This document shows, piece by piece, positions 1-7,006 of a DNA stretch of 14,075 bases. The DNA lies in assembly GCA_020718965.1 (NCBI GenBank), contig DYRE01000019.1:1-14075 (forward strand). Reading direction: 5' to 3'. The notes beneath the pieces were generated by a model. That model made no database searches and had not been told where the DNA came from. It saw nothing but the letters and a program-made list of their open reading frames with translations. The position numbers and the translations under genes were made by a program. Source of the stretch: Desulfomonile tiedjei (lineage in GTDB: Bacteria; Desulfobacterota; Desulfomonilia; Desulfomonilales; Desulfomonilaceae). Position 1 is the stretch's first letter, and every line of letters starts with the position of its first letter.

Positions 1-1161
1 GCAGATTTTACTTTTGTGGGTCAGGAAATAATTGTGATCTTGATTCAACTGGGGGGACTCGGGATCATGACCTTTGCCGCCCTGGCTTTTCAAATGCTGG
101 GACGAAGAATGTCTTTGCAATCTCAGGCCGTGCTCCAGGAAACTCTATTTCAGAAGGACCTGGGAAGCCAATTTCACCAGGCATTTAGAACCATCATTGT
201 GTTGACACTAGTTATAGAGGGATTAGGCATAGTCTTCCTGGTCTTTTTTCTGTCCCAATCGATGGATCCTGCCCAGGCTTTTTTTTCTGCGATATTTCAC
301 TCTGTGTCGGCTTTCTGCAATGCCGGCTTTTCACTCAGAAACGATAATTTAATGGGGTTGAGAGATAACTATGGAGTGCTGTTTGTAATCATGACTCTCA
401 TTATACTAGGAGGACTCGGCTTTTCAGTATTGCATGAAATTTGGTCAAATCTCAGAAGCTCCTCAATTGGTCTGCGCGCCGTTAATTCCAGAGCTTTCTC
501 ACTTCATTCCCGAGTCGTGCTGTGGGTATCAACCGTCTTGGTTGTTGGCGGAACCTTCCTGTTGATAGTATTCGGTCTAACCCCTGATGAAAATTCCTGG
601 TCCGAAAAGATTTTAGGCGGACTGTTTCAATCAGTAACTTCGCGCACCGCAGGTTTCAATTCTGTCGACATTGGAAAACTTCCCTCCGCCTCTCTGTTCA
701 TCCTCATTATTCTCATGTTTATTGGTGGGTCTCCTGGATCTTGCGCAGGAGGCGTAAAGACTTCATCAGTAGCCATATATCTCGCCAGACTCGTCTCTGG
801 ATTACGCGGGAAAAGCGATGTCCAACTGGGAGACAGGCGGCTGCCGCACGAACTTGTGAGCAAAACGGACATTCTGATGGCATTGGCTTTATTCTGGAAT
901 ATAATTGGGGTGTTGATATTATTAACTACAGAGTCAAGGCTCAACGTCGACTCTTTAAGTCTGATCTTTGAGCAGGTGTCGGCATTTGGAACAGTTGGCC
1001 TATCCACAGGACTAACGCCAAGCCTTTCCAATTATGGAAAATTGTGGTTGGTAAGCACAATGTTTATTGGTAGACTGGGACCACTAAGTGTTGCCTTTTT
1101 CATGGTTCCAAAGACCACGGTTAGAGTAAAATATCCTCAAGGTACAGTGATGATAGGATGA
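1..1161 (+). CDS. ktrB: KtrB/TrkH-type potassium uptake pore subunit (5' truncated)
   Basis: This is the membrane pore subunit of a Ktr/Trk-type K+ uptake system. The frame is open to the first base of the window, and the residues before the first GTG (ADFTF) fit the family, so the gene starts upstream and 386 residues are visible. Seen in order: LIQLGGLGIMTF near the visible N-terminus, then three of the four family pore loops (SAFCNAGFS, TSRTAGFN, SAFGTVGLS), each separated by hydrophobic helices, and the IGGSPGSCAGGVKTSS segment between loops 3 and 4. The first pore loop would lie outside the window. The last codons overlap the start of the KtrA-like gene (ATGA), so the two are almost certainly co-transcribed and form one transporter. 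The length of the C-terminal part and the GGSPGS motif favour KtrB over the longer TrkH, but the two are close relatives. Confidence 0.93.
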   Translation, partial: ADFTFVGQEIIVILIQLGGLGIMTFAALAFQMLGRRMSLQSQAVLQETLFQKDLGSQFHQAFRTIIVLTLVIEGLGIVFLVFFLSQSMDPAQAFFSAIFHSVSAFCNAGFSLRNDNLMGLRDNYGVLFVIMTLIILGGLGFSVLHEIWSNLRSSSIGLRAVNSRAFSLHSRVVLWVSTVLVVGGTFLLIVFGLTPDENSWSEKILGGLFQSVTSRTAGFNSVDIGKLPSASLFILIILMFIGGSPGSCAGGVKTSSVAIYLARLVSGLRGKSDVQLGDRRLPHELVSKTDILMALALFWNIIGVLILLTTESRLNVDSLSLIFEQVSAFGTVGLSTGLTPSLSNYGKLWLVSTMFIGRLGPLSVAFFMVPKTTVRVKYPQGTVMIG

Positions 1162-1829
1162 AAAAATCCACTAAACTCATATGTGTCATTGGCCTGGGGC
1201 AGTTTGGCAGCGAACTGGCCAGAGAGTTGGCAAAATTCGCTGAAGTTATTGCGCTGGATTATGATGAAATTCGAGTGAATTCAATAGTGGATGAAGTTCA
1301 ACGCGCCAGAATATTAGACGCTAAAGATTTTGCCGGATTGAATTCAGTGGTTACTGCGGATTTCGATGAAGCGATAGTAAGCTTGGGAGAGAGCATGGAA
1401 GCCAGCATTCTCTGCACTCTCCATCTAAAGAAAATTGGAATCAAGAAAATACGGGCGAAAGCGGTTAGTGAAGACCACGCTACTATTTTGAGATCCGTAG
1501 GAGCTACCGAGACCATCTTTCCGGAGCGAGAAACTGCGAGACGAATAGCCGCGCAAATCATTAATCCAAATTTACTCGACTTCATACCACTTGCAGAAGA
1601 CTTTGAAGTCATGGATGTTGGGGTTCCCGACTCGTTTTATGGGAAAAACCTGAAGGAACTCAAATTGAGGGAGCGTTTCGGTGTTTTCGTCATAGCTGTA
1701 AAAGAACTTGTCCCGACCAGGTTCGTTTTTCTGCCAGGCCCCGAGTTTATTGTCAAACCCAGCGATATACTCGTCATGATTGGGCGGGAGGCTGATCTCG
1801 AGCGAATTCAGGAAAGCTCTTCAGATTGA
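1158..1829 (+). CDS. ktrA: KtrA/TrkA-type NAD(H)-binding regulator of potassium uptake
   Basis: This is the cytoplasmic regulatory subunit that gates the adjacent K+ pore. The 223 residues match the usual length of a single RCK unit. Residues 8-34 form a Rossmann nucleotide site: GLGQFG gives the GxGxxG turn (G12, G14, G17), and the acidic D34 at the end of the second strand (IALDYD) is expected to bind the ribose. The N-terminal TrkA-N domain runs to about residue 135. The C-terminal part (about 140-220, with FYGKNLKELKL and PSDILVMIGREADLERI) is a TrkA-C domain. Its ATG overlaps the stop of the pore gene by 4 bp, indicating translational coupling. It ends 8 bp before the convergent deacetylase-like gene, so any terminator must overlap coding sequence. 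Confidence 0.93.
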   Translation: MKKSTKLICVIGLGQFGSELARELAKFAEVIALDYDEIRVNSIVDEVQRARILDAKDFAGLNSVVTADFDEAIVSLGESMEASILCTLHLKKIGIKKIRAKAVSEDHATILRSVGATETIFPERETARRIAAQIINPNLLDFIPLAEDFEVMDVGVPDSFYGKNLKELKLRERFGVFVIAVKELVPTRFVFLPGPEFIVKPSDILVMIGREADLERIQESSSD

Positions 1830-1837
1830 GAGATCAG

Positions 1838-2815
1838 TCAATCCTGTTGATTTTCTTTTGATGTGACTCGAAGTTGTTCGTAAACAGGATAGAGTTCGGA
1901 AAGAGTATAGGATTGGGCATCATACCGAGCCTGCAACCACTGTATAAACGTTCGCAAATTCTTTATGAAAGTTCGAACAGCTTCCTTGGTGGTGTTAAGA
2001 GGATTCATGCCAGGCGCAAGTTCGGATGAATGGAAGAAAATCGTCAGACATTTCCCCCCTCTTGCCTTGTGCAGCCTGACCCCGGCCTTTGCAACATTGA
2101 GGTTGACCCATGCCGGCTGAATGGCAATTGACGCAACATTCATGGCCAGCCATTCTGTAGCGCGTTCCGGGAAATATCGGGTTTTCGACAACAGATCCAG
2201 GCGCCTATCAACTCCCCTGAATATTGGCAGTATTGAGACGGGTGCTTCCAGCACTGACGATTTTCCTTTTTCCCTTGGGTCCAGCGGGTTTGGAAAGTAA
2301 GGGTCAGATGGAGCCATCAAGTGATCAGGGCCACCATACGATTTTCTTAGCGGTGAAATGCTGCTGTCAACTTTGACTCCCATTCGTTCCAGAACCTGAA
2401 ACATTTTTGGGCCGAGATTGAAACGACCCATCCGAAAAGAAGTTGGTCTCGATTGTCCATCGGACAGAGATTCGAACAATGAGCTGGCCTTAGACTCCAA
2501 AAGATCTGTAGACATCAATTCTGATGGAGTCGGTTGCGGAACTGGATCAAAGACAATTGGAGGAGTATTCCAATGGTGAAGGTGGGCCCCAATTTCAGCC
2601 TTCCATCTGTCTTTTAGACCAAACATTTTCTTCAGGGCTTTATCCTTGTTTGCCACTTGGTATGAAACCAGAAGTGTTGGTCTTACGTTTAGTTCTAGGA
2701 ACACCGAATCGAGAAGGTCCAATTCAAACACATTGGAAGCCGAGGATTCTTCCCGAGAGTAATTCCCGCTGAACAAACCTTCTTCTTCGACGTCTATAGT
2801 TACCAATAGTTTCAT
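1838..2815 (-). CDS. polysaccharide deacetylase-like (NodB/CE4-fold) protein
   Basis: This 325-residue protein has the motif order of a divergent polysaccharide deacetylase branch. An acidic motif lies at the N-terminus (TIDVEEEG, D8 and E10). The histidine metal motif is EIGAHLHHWNTPP (H78, H80/H81). A segment near residue 130 (SFRMGRFNLGP, followed by DSSISP) and a late FFHSSELAPG motif also match this branch. No signal peptide is evident, so a cytoplasmic or membrane-associated role is possible. It is the last gene of a four-gene minus-strand operon: its ATG overlaps the stop of the PsiE-like gene by 4 bp. The substrate cannot be read from sequence. Relatives are often found in polysaccharide or cell-surface loci, and deacetylase activity itself is inferred from the fold. 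Confidence 0.75.
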   Translation of the reverse strand: MKLLVTIDVEEEGLFSGNYSREESSASNVFELDLLDSVFLELNVRPTLLVSYQVANKDKALKKMFGLKDRWKAEIGAHLHHWNTPPIVFDPVPQPTPSELMSTDLLESKASSLFESLSDGQSRPTSFRMGRFNLGPKMFQVLERMGVKVDSSISPLRKSYGGPDHLMAPSDPYFPNPLDPREKGKSSVLEAPVSILPIFRGVDRRLDLLSKTRYFPERATEWLAMNVASIAIQPAWVNLNVAKAGVRLHKARGGKCLTIFFHSSELAPGMNPLNTTKEAVRTFIKNLRTFIQWLQARYDAQSYTLSELYPVYEQLRVTSKENQQD

Positions 2816-3276
2816 TTGACTTTTGGTCCATCAAGACTATTGGTGTTCATGAAATTCTTGACTTGAAAGCGTTCGTTGACAAACTTCAATAGAAAGTAAG
2901 CCCCGGCTAAGGCCAACATCAAGACCCCAACGTCAAGGAAAGTCAGGCTGGAAAGTTTGGTTTCGTCAAGAATAATTATTTTCCTGGCCAGAGCGATTAG
3001 GGCTACTACGAGTATGATTTCAGCTCTTACGATTCGTTTTTCGTGGAACGAGTAAATTGTCTCCAGTAATTCCAGCCCAATCAGTACCAATAAAAACATA
3101 CCGAACAAATCAAGAAGTTCGTGGACATCCAGAATCAGAAACGGGGGGGTAACAACATCCACGATGATGAGCCAGCCAACATCCAGAAGCGCCAATAATA
3201 TTACAATGCCCATCATGATCATGAGAATATAACTGACAACTCTCTCAAACTTCACCATTAACTGTTCAACATTCAT
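2812..3276 (-). CDS. PsiE-like four-helix membrane protein
   Basis: This 154-residue integral membrane protein has about four hydrophobic segments (roughly residues 12-34, 48-68, 79-97 and 112-130). It resembles the phosphate-starvation-inducible PsiE family. The diagnostic stretch is a charged loop entering a helix, RAEIILVVALIALARKIIILD, where family members carry a similar (V/A)E...LVALIA.ARK...LD pattern. The biochemical role of PsiE proteins is unknown. The ATG follows a purine-rich AGGTAGG segment. The gene starts 11 bp after the stop of the MauE-like gene and overlaps the deacetylase-like gene by 4 bp, so it is an internal member of the operon. Assignment is from pattern recognition only; a generic small membrane protein is the alternative. 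Confidence 0.7.
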   Translation of the reverse strand: MNVEQLMVKFERVVSYILMIMMGIVILLALLDVGWLIIVDVVTPPFLILDVHELLDLFGMFLLVLIGLELLETIYSFHEKRIVRAEIILVVALIALARKIIILDETKLSSLTFLDVGVLMLALAGAYFLLKFVNERFQVKNFMNTNSLDGPKVK

Positions 3277-3287
3277 GACAACCTACC

Positions 3288-3728
3288 TCATATCCGAAAC
3301 GCAGAGGCAATTCTAAATTCGCCCCTATCAAACACCAACACCCAAAACGACAACAACGCCACCCCTGCATCTCTGAATAAATGGAACAATCCAATCCGTC
3401 CAGTCGATTCCGTTGAGGAAGAGAAACATCCACAGTCTATGTCAAGGCCTATAGAGTAAGCATAGATAAGCGCCCCAAGAAAAACCAGCATCATTGCCGA
3501 CGTCAGCAAGGCGGCGGCTCTGGTTTGTATTCCCAGTATCAGAAAGGCTCCACTAACAAACTCCAACCACGGTAGAGTCAACGCGATCAGGTTGCTGAAT
3601 ACAGGTGGAATCAAGCCATAATTTCGGATTGAACCTGCAAATTCACCCGGATCCAGTATTTTGTAAACGCTAGCGTATATAAAAATGAGGCCTACAACAA
3701 GTCTGGCCATCAATGTGATCCACCTCAT
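3288..3728 (-). CDS. MauE/DoxX-family redox-associated membrane protein
   Basis: This 146-residue protein has four predicted membrane helices (about residues 5-24, 45-66, 72-94 and 115-133). The N-terminal ARLVVGLIFIYASVYKILDP and the following LPWLEFVSGAFLILG are typical of the DoxX/MauE superfamily. The vicinal cysteine motif DIDCGCF (C99 and C101) after helix 3 is characteristic of the MauE-like branch. MauE is associated with disulfide formation or electron transfer during maturation of periplasmic enzymes. Here the gene sits 12 bp downstream of a membrane-anchored rhodanese gene and 11 bp upstream of the PsiE-like gene. This suggests that the CGC motif exchanges thiols or sulfur with the rhodanese partner; that link is inference. 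Confidence 0.82.
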   Translation of the reverse strand: MRWITLMARLVVGLIFIYASVYKILDPGEFAGSIRNYGLIPPVFSNLIALTLPWLEFVSGAFLILGIQTRAAALLTSAMMLVFLGALIYAYSIGLDIDCGCFSSSTESTGRIGLFHLFRDAGVALLSFWVLVFDRGEFRIASAFRI

Positions 3729-3740
3729 TTCATACGCTCC

Positions 3741-4232
3741 CTAGCTCTTGGATCGCTTGGACTTCTCGATTGCAAGTCCCTTTTTTTCCCATGCTGCATA
3801 ACCTTCCTTCATGATCGCAATGTTTGTATATCCAAAATTGATTAGAAAAGCTGAGACTTTTTCAGCCATGTCACATTCTGGTCCGTAACAATACAGAATA
3901 AGTTTGGTATCTGGAGTTATCAAAGGTTCAATACCTGGAAACCTGTTTTCTTTTTCCTCCGGGGATAGAAGCAATGCCCCTGAAACATGCCCGAGCATGT
4001 AATCCTTTTCTTCCCGAGTATCGATAAAAACAGCTAAAGGATCATTGATAAACTTTTCAGCTTCTTCAATTGTTACATAGGGAATTCTCTGGCCTGACAA
4101 TGTGATCTCTGTGTCCAGAGCATAGAGCCAGGGAATGTGTCGTGCTCGAATCAGGTTCGAACCTAACCCTATAACTAAACACGCTGAAGCGATTACAGTG
4201 GCCCTCATAATCAGCAAAACCGAAGCCTTCAT
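3741..4232 (-). CDS. membrane-anchored rhodanese-like protein
   Basis: This protein of about 163 residues has an N-terminal hydrophobic helix (residues 5-26, signal anchor or signal peptide) and a single rhodanese domain from about residue 50. Domain markers are VFIDTREEKDYMLGHVSGALLL and the active-site loop LYCYGPECD, with C115 at the catalytic position and a second cysteine, C120. The canonical loop arginine is absent. The C-terminal FGYTNIAIMKEGYAAWEKKG is the usual rhodanese end. The ATG at 4230-4232 was chosen; a TTG four codons upstream is in frame but less likely. It is the first gene of the four-gene operon and is probably transcribed from the AT-rich gap upstream. The domain most likely faces the periplasm. 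Its sulfur donor and acceptor are unknown. Confidence 0.85.
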   Translation of the reverse strand: MKASVLLIMRATVIASACLVIGLGSNLIRARHIPWLYALDTEITLSGQRIPYVTIEEAEKFINDPLAVFIDTREEKDYMLGHVSGALLLSPEEKENRFPGIEPLITPDTKLILYCYGPECDMAEKVSAFLINFGYTNIAIMKEGYAAWEKKGLAIEKSKRSKS

Positions 4233-4283
4233 TATTAATCCCAATATATTACTTTATGTTACAAGGTTTAGTTAATTTTATAT

Positions 4284-4314
4284 ATTATATTTAGTTGATA
4301 TCATGCTATTTCAA
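4284..4314 (-). promoter_or_regulatory. possible sigma-70-type promoter for the rhodanese operon
   Basis: Read on the minus strand, TTGAAA (4309-4314) is followed after 19 bp by a perfect TATAAT (4284-4289). The predicted start would lie about 45 bp upstream of the rhodanese ATG. The surrounding 4245-4330 segment is very AT-rich, so a chance match is possible and the 19-bp spacer is longer than ideal. Confidence 0.3.
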
Positions 4315-4323
4315 TGTTATTTT

Positions 4324-4352
4324 TTGACATAGATACTATCTTGTGATAGTGT
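4324..4352 (+). promoter_or_regulatory. possible promoter with overlapping inverted repeat upstream of the AMIN gene
   Basis: A perfect TTGACA (4324-4329) is followed after 17 bp by TAGTGT (4347-4352), which is only a partial -10 match. An inverted repeat, ACTATC-TTGT-GATAGT (4335-4350), fills the spacer and reaches into the putative -10. A repressor-like protein binding there would block RNA polymerase, so this is an operator candidate. No regulator gene is adjacent. The -10 is weak, and the site is proposed from sequence pattern alone. Confidence 0.35.
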
Positions 4353-4382
4353 GAATCTGTATAAAAACTGACACGGAGCATA

Positions 4383-4469
4383 ATGTCAAGAGCGTTTCAC
4401 GAAAAGTCAGACGATTCTTACCGAACAATTCATTTCGAGTTTAAAAGGATTTACGAACATGTTTTTTAG
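4383..4469 (+). CDS. possible small ORF (28 codons) overlapping the AMIN gene start
   Basis: An ATG at 4383 preceded by GGAG (4376-4379) opens a 28-codon frame rich in charged and aromatic residues, beginning MSRAFHEKSDD and ending RIYEHVF. Its TAG stop (4467-4469) lies 8 bp past the A of the AMIN-protein ATG at 4459, so the two frames overlap by 11 bp. The Shine-Dalgarno-like site and the overlap would allow translational coupling of the exported protein downstream. No family is recognised. Random occurrence of an ORF this short is quite possible, and the AMIN gene has its own ribosome site (AAAAGGA at 4443-4449). Confidence 0.22.
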   Translation: MSRAFHEKSDDSYRTIHFEFKRIYEHVF

Positions 4470-5505
4470 AGTTTCTCCCTTTTTAAAAAACATCCTTTTT
4501 GTGATGATCGCCTTGCCGTTGATGATCATTTTCGCTGAAGCCCAGGAACTGGAAATACCTGTTATAAACAAAGTCCAGGTTTCACCGGATCAAAAACAGA
4601 TCACCATAGAGGGCGATAAAGCGCTGGGGAATCACACGGCTTTTGCGTTTCAGAATCCCTATCGGCTAGTAATAGATTTTGAGACCACAGGGCTGGGGAA
4701 AATTCCTCCACGAATCAAAGTCGACAAGCCCCCTATTAATGAAATCCGATTGGGAAAGAATGAGAAGAGAGCAAGACTTGTCATAGATTTTGGGGAATAC
4801 CCGGTTCCGCCGTTCATGGTCGAAAAGCATGGAAAACTTGCGGTAGTAGCTTTAGGGAATGTCCCCACAGATCCCAGAGCAATACAGGGGAATCCAGGCC
4901 ATGAACCAACACGAAGACCTGCTGTCTCTCAGACTTTACGTACAAAGCCACAAACCCAAGTCAAAAAAGATCCAGCAAATATTCCTGTTCCTGCCCCCGC
5001 TCCTCTTGAATCTACTGTCAAGAGTCAACCGGTTCTTGAGAGCAAGGTCGAGAGTTCAAGTTTTGAAGTCAAACAATCGCTGGTAACCAATAGTCTCCTT
5101 CTGGTTGAGCTTCAGAACAAGAAGGTTCCATCTGAGACATTCAGAATAGTCGTAGACCTGAATCTCAAAGATCTGACTGTTCAAAACGCTTCAATCAGCG
5201 GATCAAATGGAATTGTAAAGAAATTCAAGCTGGTCGAATCTGATCAAAAGGATTCGACGCATGCGTCGAACGGCAGGAAAGATGAGGAATCTTCCTCGAT
5301 AGGTCCTAGAAGATCCGTTGTTCCAAAGGAAGACTCGAAGCCGGTTCAAAAATACTCATGGGGGTCTGATAGCCACACAAGACCAAAACACGAAGTCAGG
5401 AATGTTGCGCCCGGCTCAATTAATGCAAACCCGTTTCGACTTCAGGAGTTTGAGCTAAAATCGAAGAACTCTGGTACCGCCAGTCTGGGGAAACATGATG
5501 ATTAG
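4459..5505 (+). CDS. exported AMIN-domain protein
   Basis: This 348-residue protein begins with a signal peptide (hydrophobic core about residues 10-25, likely cleavage after AEA near residue 28). An AMIN-type beta domain follows (about 33-130), with IEIPVINKVQV-like opening strands, the YRLVIDF strand and the RARLVIDFGE strand. AMIN domains target amidases and secretin pilots such as AmiC and PilQ to the periplasm or peptidoglycan. A proline/lysine-rich linker follows (about 135-205). A second beta-like segment (about 210-255, SLLLVELQNKKVP and FRIVVDLNLKDL) might be a degenerate second AMIN. The tail is polar and low in complexity. No amidase or secretin domain is present, so this is a stand-alone AMIN adaptor of unknown partner. 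The ATG is preceded by AAAAGGA. It appears to be monocistronic. Confidence 0.82.
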   Translation: MFFRVSPFLKNILFVMIALPLMIIFAEAQELEIPVINKVQVSPDQKQITIEGDKALGNHTAFAFQNPYRLVIDFETTGLGKIPPRIKVDKPPINEIRLGKNEKRARLVIDFGEYPVPPFMVEKHGKLAVVALGNVPTDPRAIQGNPGHEPTRRPAVSQTLRTKPQTQVKKDPANIPVPAPAPLESTVKSQPVLESKVESSSFEVKQSLVTNSLLLVELQNKKVPSETFRIVVDLNLKDLTVQNASISGSNGIVKKFKLVESDQKDSTHASNGRKDEESSSIGPRRSVVPKEDSKPVQKYSWGSDSHTRPKHEVRNVAPGSINANPFRLQEFELKSKNSGTASLGKHDD

Positions 5506-5602
5506 AAAATCATCTGATTCTTGCCATGACTGAAAAAACAATTCCTGTTAGTGAACCTAAAATCTGATCTATTAAAATCTATCGCTCGATCAAAAATTAG
5601 AG

Positions 5603-5618
5603 TGACATGATACTTGCA
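5603..5618 (+). promoter_or_regulatory. possible sigma-54-like -24/-12 element upstream of the alcohol dehydrogenase operon
   Basis: TGACATG-ATAC-TTGCA matches the sigma-54 consensus TGGCACG-N4-TTGCA at 10 of 12 specified bases with exact spacing. The key GG at -24 is GA, which weakens the case. The element lies about 175 bp upstream of the chosen alcohol dehydrogenase start, in an otherwise gene-free stretch (5506-5792) where nothing else convincing was seen. No enhancer-binding regulator is encoded in the window. Confidence 0.25.
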
Positions 5619-5773
5619 ATCCCCGTTTGCGTAGTTTAGGCTCAAATAGTCAATCAATAATATCCCCTCAGAAATTTGTCCCAACTGATTCCGGGAGGTT
5701 TATTCCTGCTTAACTATGAAGTAGGATACTTGAAAGCTTCCCGGCAAGGCTCGGGATTTACCATACTTGGGCT

Positions 5774-5779
5774 AGGAGG
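5774..5779 (+). promoter_or_regulatory. Shine-Dalgarno AGGAGG that sets the alcohol dehydrogenase start
   Basis: A perfect AGGAGG lies 13 bp before the ATG at 5793. The frame is open upstream to a TTG at 5676, but those 39 codons do not resemble the family N-terminus. This site therefore supports the shorter protein, although the spacing is on the long side. Confidence 0.6.
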
Positions 5780-5792
5780 TTATATAAATCGG

Positions 5793-6989
5793 ATGACTTT
5801 CCAAATGCCGCAATTCGATCCATTCTTCACATGGGTAAACAGAGGCCGAATACTTTATGCCCCGGGCGCAAGGTCAGAAATTGCTTTTGAGCTTGGACAG
5901 ATGAGCGCGGACAAACCACTGATCATAACTGATAAAGGCCTGGTAAAAGCGGGCGTAGCCCAACAGGTTGTTGCAGCGCTCGAAAAGTCGGGAGTTCGAC
6001 CCGCAGGATTTTTCGACAGCGTTGTTCAAGACGCAAGGATTGAAAATATCAATGAAGCTACCCGACTCTACAATGACTCTCATGCCGATTCGTTGATTGC
6101 CATCGGAGGAGGGAGTGTTCTTGATACGGCAAAAGCTGTCAACATCCTTCTAGGAAAAGGGTTGAGTGATTTCAAACCCTTGGCCGATCAAGCGGCGCTT
6201 TGGGAAGACGCTGCGCCTTTAGCGCCCCACATAGCGATACCTACAACAGCGGGAACGGGATGTGAAGTTACCAATGTCCTGGTCGTGCTCGACGACTCAT
6301 CACAGTCGAAACTTTCGGTTACACATCCATATTGTAATGCTGATTTAGCAATTTTGGATCCGGAACTCACAGTCATGCTCCCGGCGAAAATAACCGCATT
6401 TACGGGAATGGACGCTCTAACTCACGCTATCGAAGGCGTAACATCAAGTGCGGCGCAGCCAATTTCAGACGCGCTGGGCTTACACGCAATTCGAATAATT
6501 TCGCAGGCCCTTCCTCTGGCAGTTCAGGAACCCGACAACATAGAAGCTAGAGGACAAATGTTGATAGCGGCTACGATGGCCGGCATGTGTTTTTGCAACG
6601 CCATGACTGGGGCTACACATGCGCTCGCCCACGCATTGGGCGCTCTGTATTCGATTCCCCATGGCCTCGCCAATGCAATAATGCTACCTTTTGTCATGGA
6701 GTTTAACGCAACTGAGACCCCAGAAAAATACTCACTGATTTCACAGGCGTTGGGTGTTTCAAGTGGCGAGGAGACAGATCAGTTCAGAGCTATGGCGTGC
6801 GTGAACGCTATCAAGAAGCTGAAAATGGATATAGGTCTTACAGACACTCTAAAGGACTTCAATCTTCCGACTGACCCCGAACAACTATCAGGTCTGGTGG
6901 AACTGGCGGCTGGCGACAGTCAGATAAGTTACAACCCAAGATCCCTGGAAGACGCTGATATATTGAGCCTTATTATGAAAGCATTTTAA
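5793..6989 (+). CDS. iron-containing (group III) alcohol dehydrogenase
   Basis: This cytoplasmic NAD(P)-dependent alcohol dehydrogenase interconverts an alcohol and its aldehyde. From the ATG at 5793 it is 398 residues, the usual length for the family. The dinucleotide-binding loop is GGGSVLDTAKA (G105-S108). Metal ligands align with those of FucO: D207 and H211 in GMDALTHAIEG, H276 in GATHALAHALG, and H290 in SIPHGLAN, so the full Fe(II) set is present. The exact substrate cannot be read from sequence. It is the first gene of an operon with an SCP2 protein (17 bp downstream) and an AOR-family enzyme. This suggests that it makes aldehyde for the oxidoreductase, or reduces aldehyde when reductant is in excess. 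Confidence 0.93.
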   Translation: MTFQMPQFDPFFTWVNRGRILYAPGARSEIAFELGQMSADKPLIITDKGLVKAGVAQQVVAALEKSGVRPAGFFDSVVQDARIENINEATRLYNDSHADSLIAIGGGSVLDTAKAVNILLGKGLSDFKPLADQAALWEDAAPLAPHIAIPTTAGTGCEVTNVLVVLDDSSQSKLSVTHPYCNADLAILDPELTVMLPAKITAFTGMDALTHAIEGVTSSAAQPISDALGLHAIRIISQALPLAVQEPDNIEARGQMLIAATMAGMCFCNAMTGATHALAHALGALYSIPHGLANAIMLPFVMEFNATETPEKYSLISQALGVSSGEETDQFRAMACVNAIKKLKMDIGLTDTLKDFNLPTDPEQLSGLVELAAGDSQISYNPRSLEDADILSLIMKAF

Positions 6990-7006
6990 AAATCGAGGAG
7001 GCTAAA

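Noticed and set aside
4233..4244. TTG start of the rhodanese gene four codons upstream
   Set aside because: An ATG follows directly and gives a normal signal-anchor N-terminus.
5559..5581. Direct repeat AAAATCT twice upstream of the alcohol dehydrogenase
   Set aside because: Seven bases in AT-rich DNA; expected by chance.
5502..5684. 60-codon minus-strand frame in the gap before the alcohol dehydrogenase
   Set aside because: No recognisable family, no ribosome site noted and unremarkable composition; treated as a chance frame.
5676..5792. Upstream in-frame TTG start for the alcohol dehydrogenase (39 extra residues)
   Set aside because: The extension does not look like the family N-terminus, and AGGAGG at 5774-5779 precedes the ATG at 5793.
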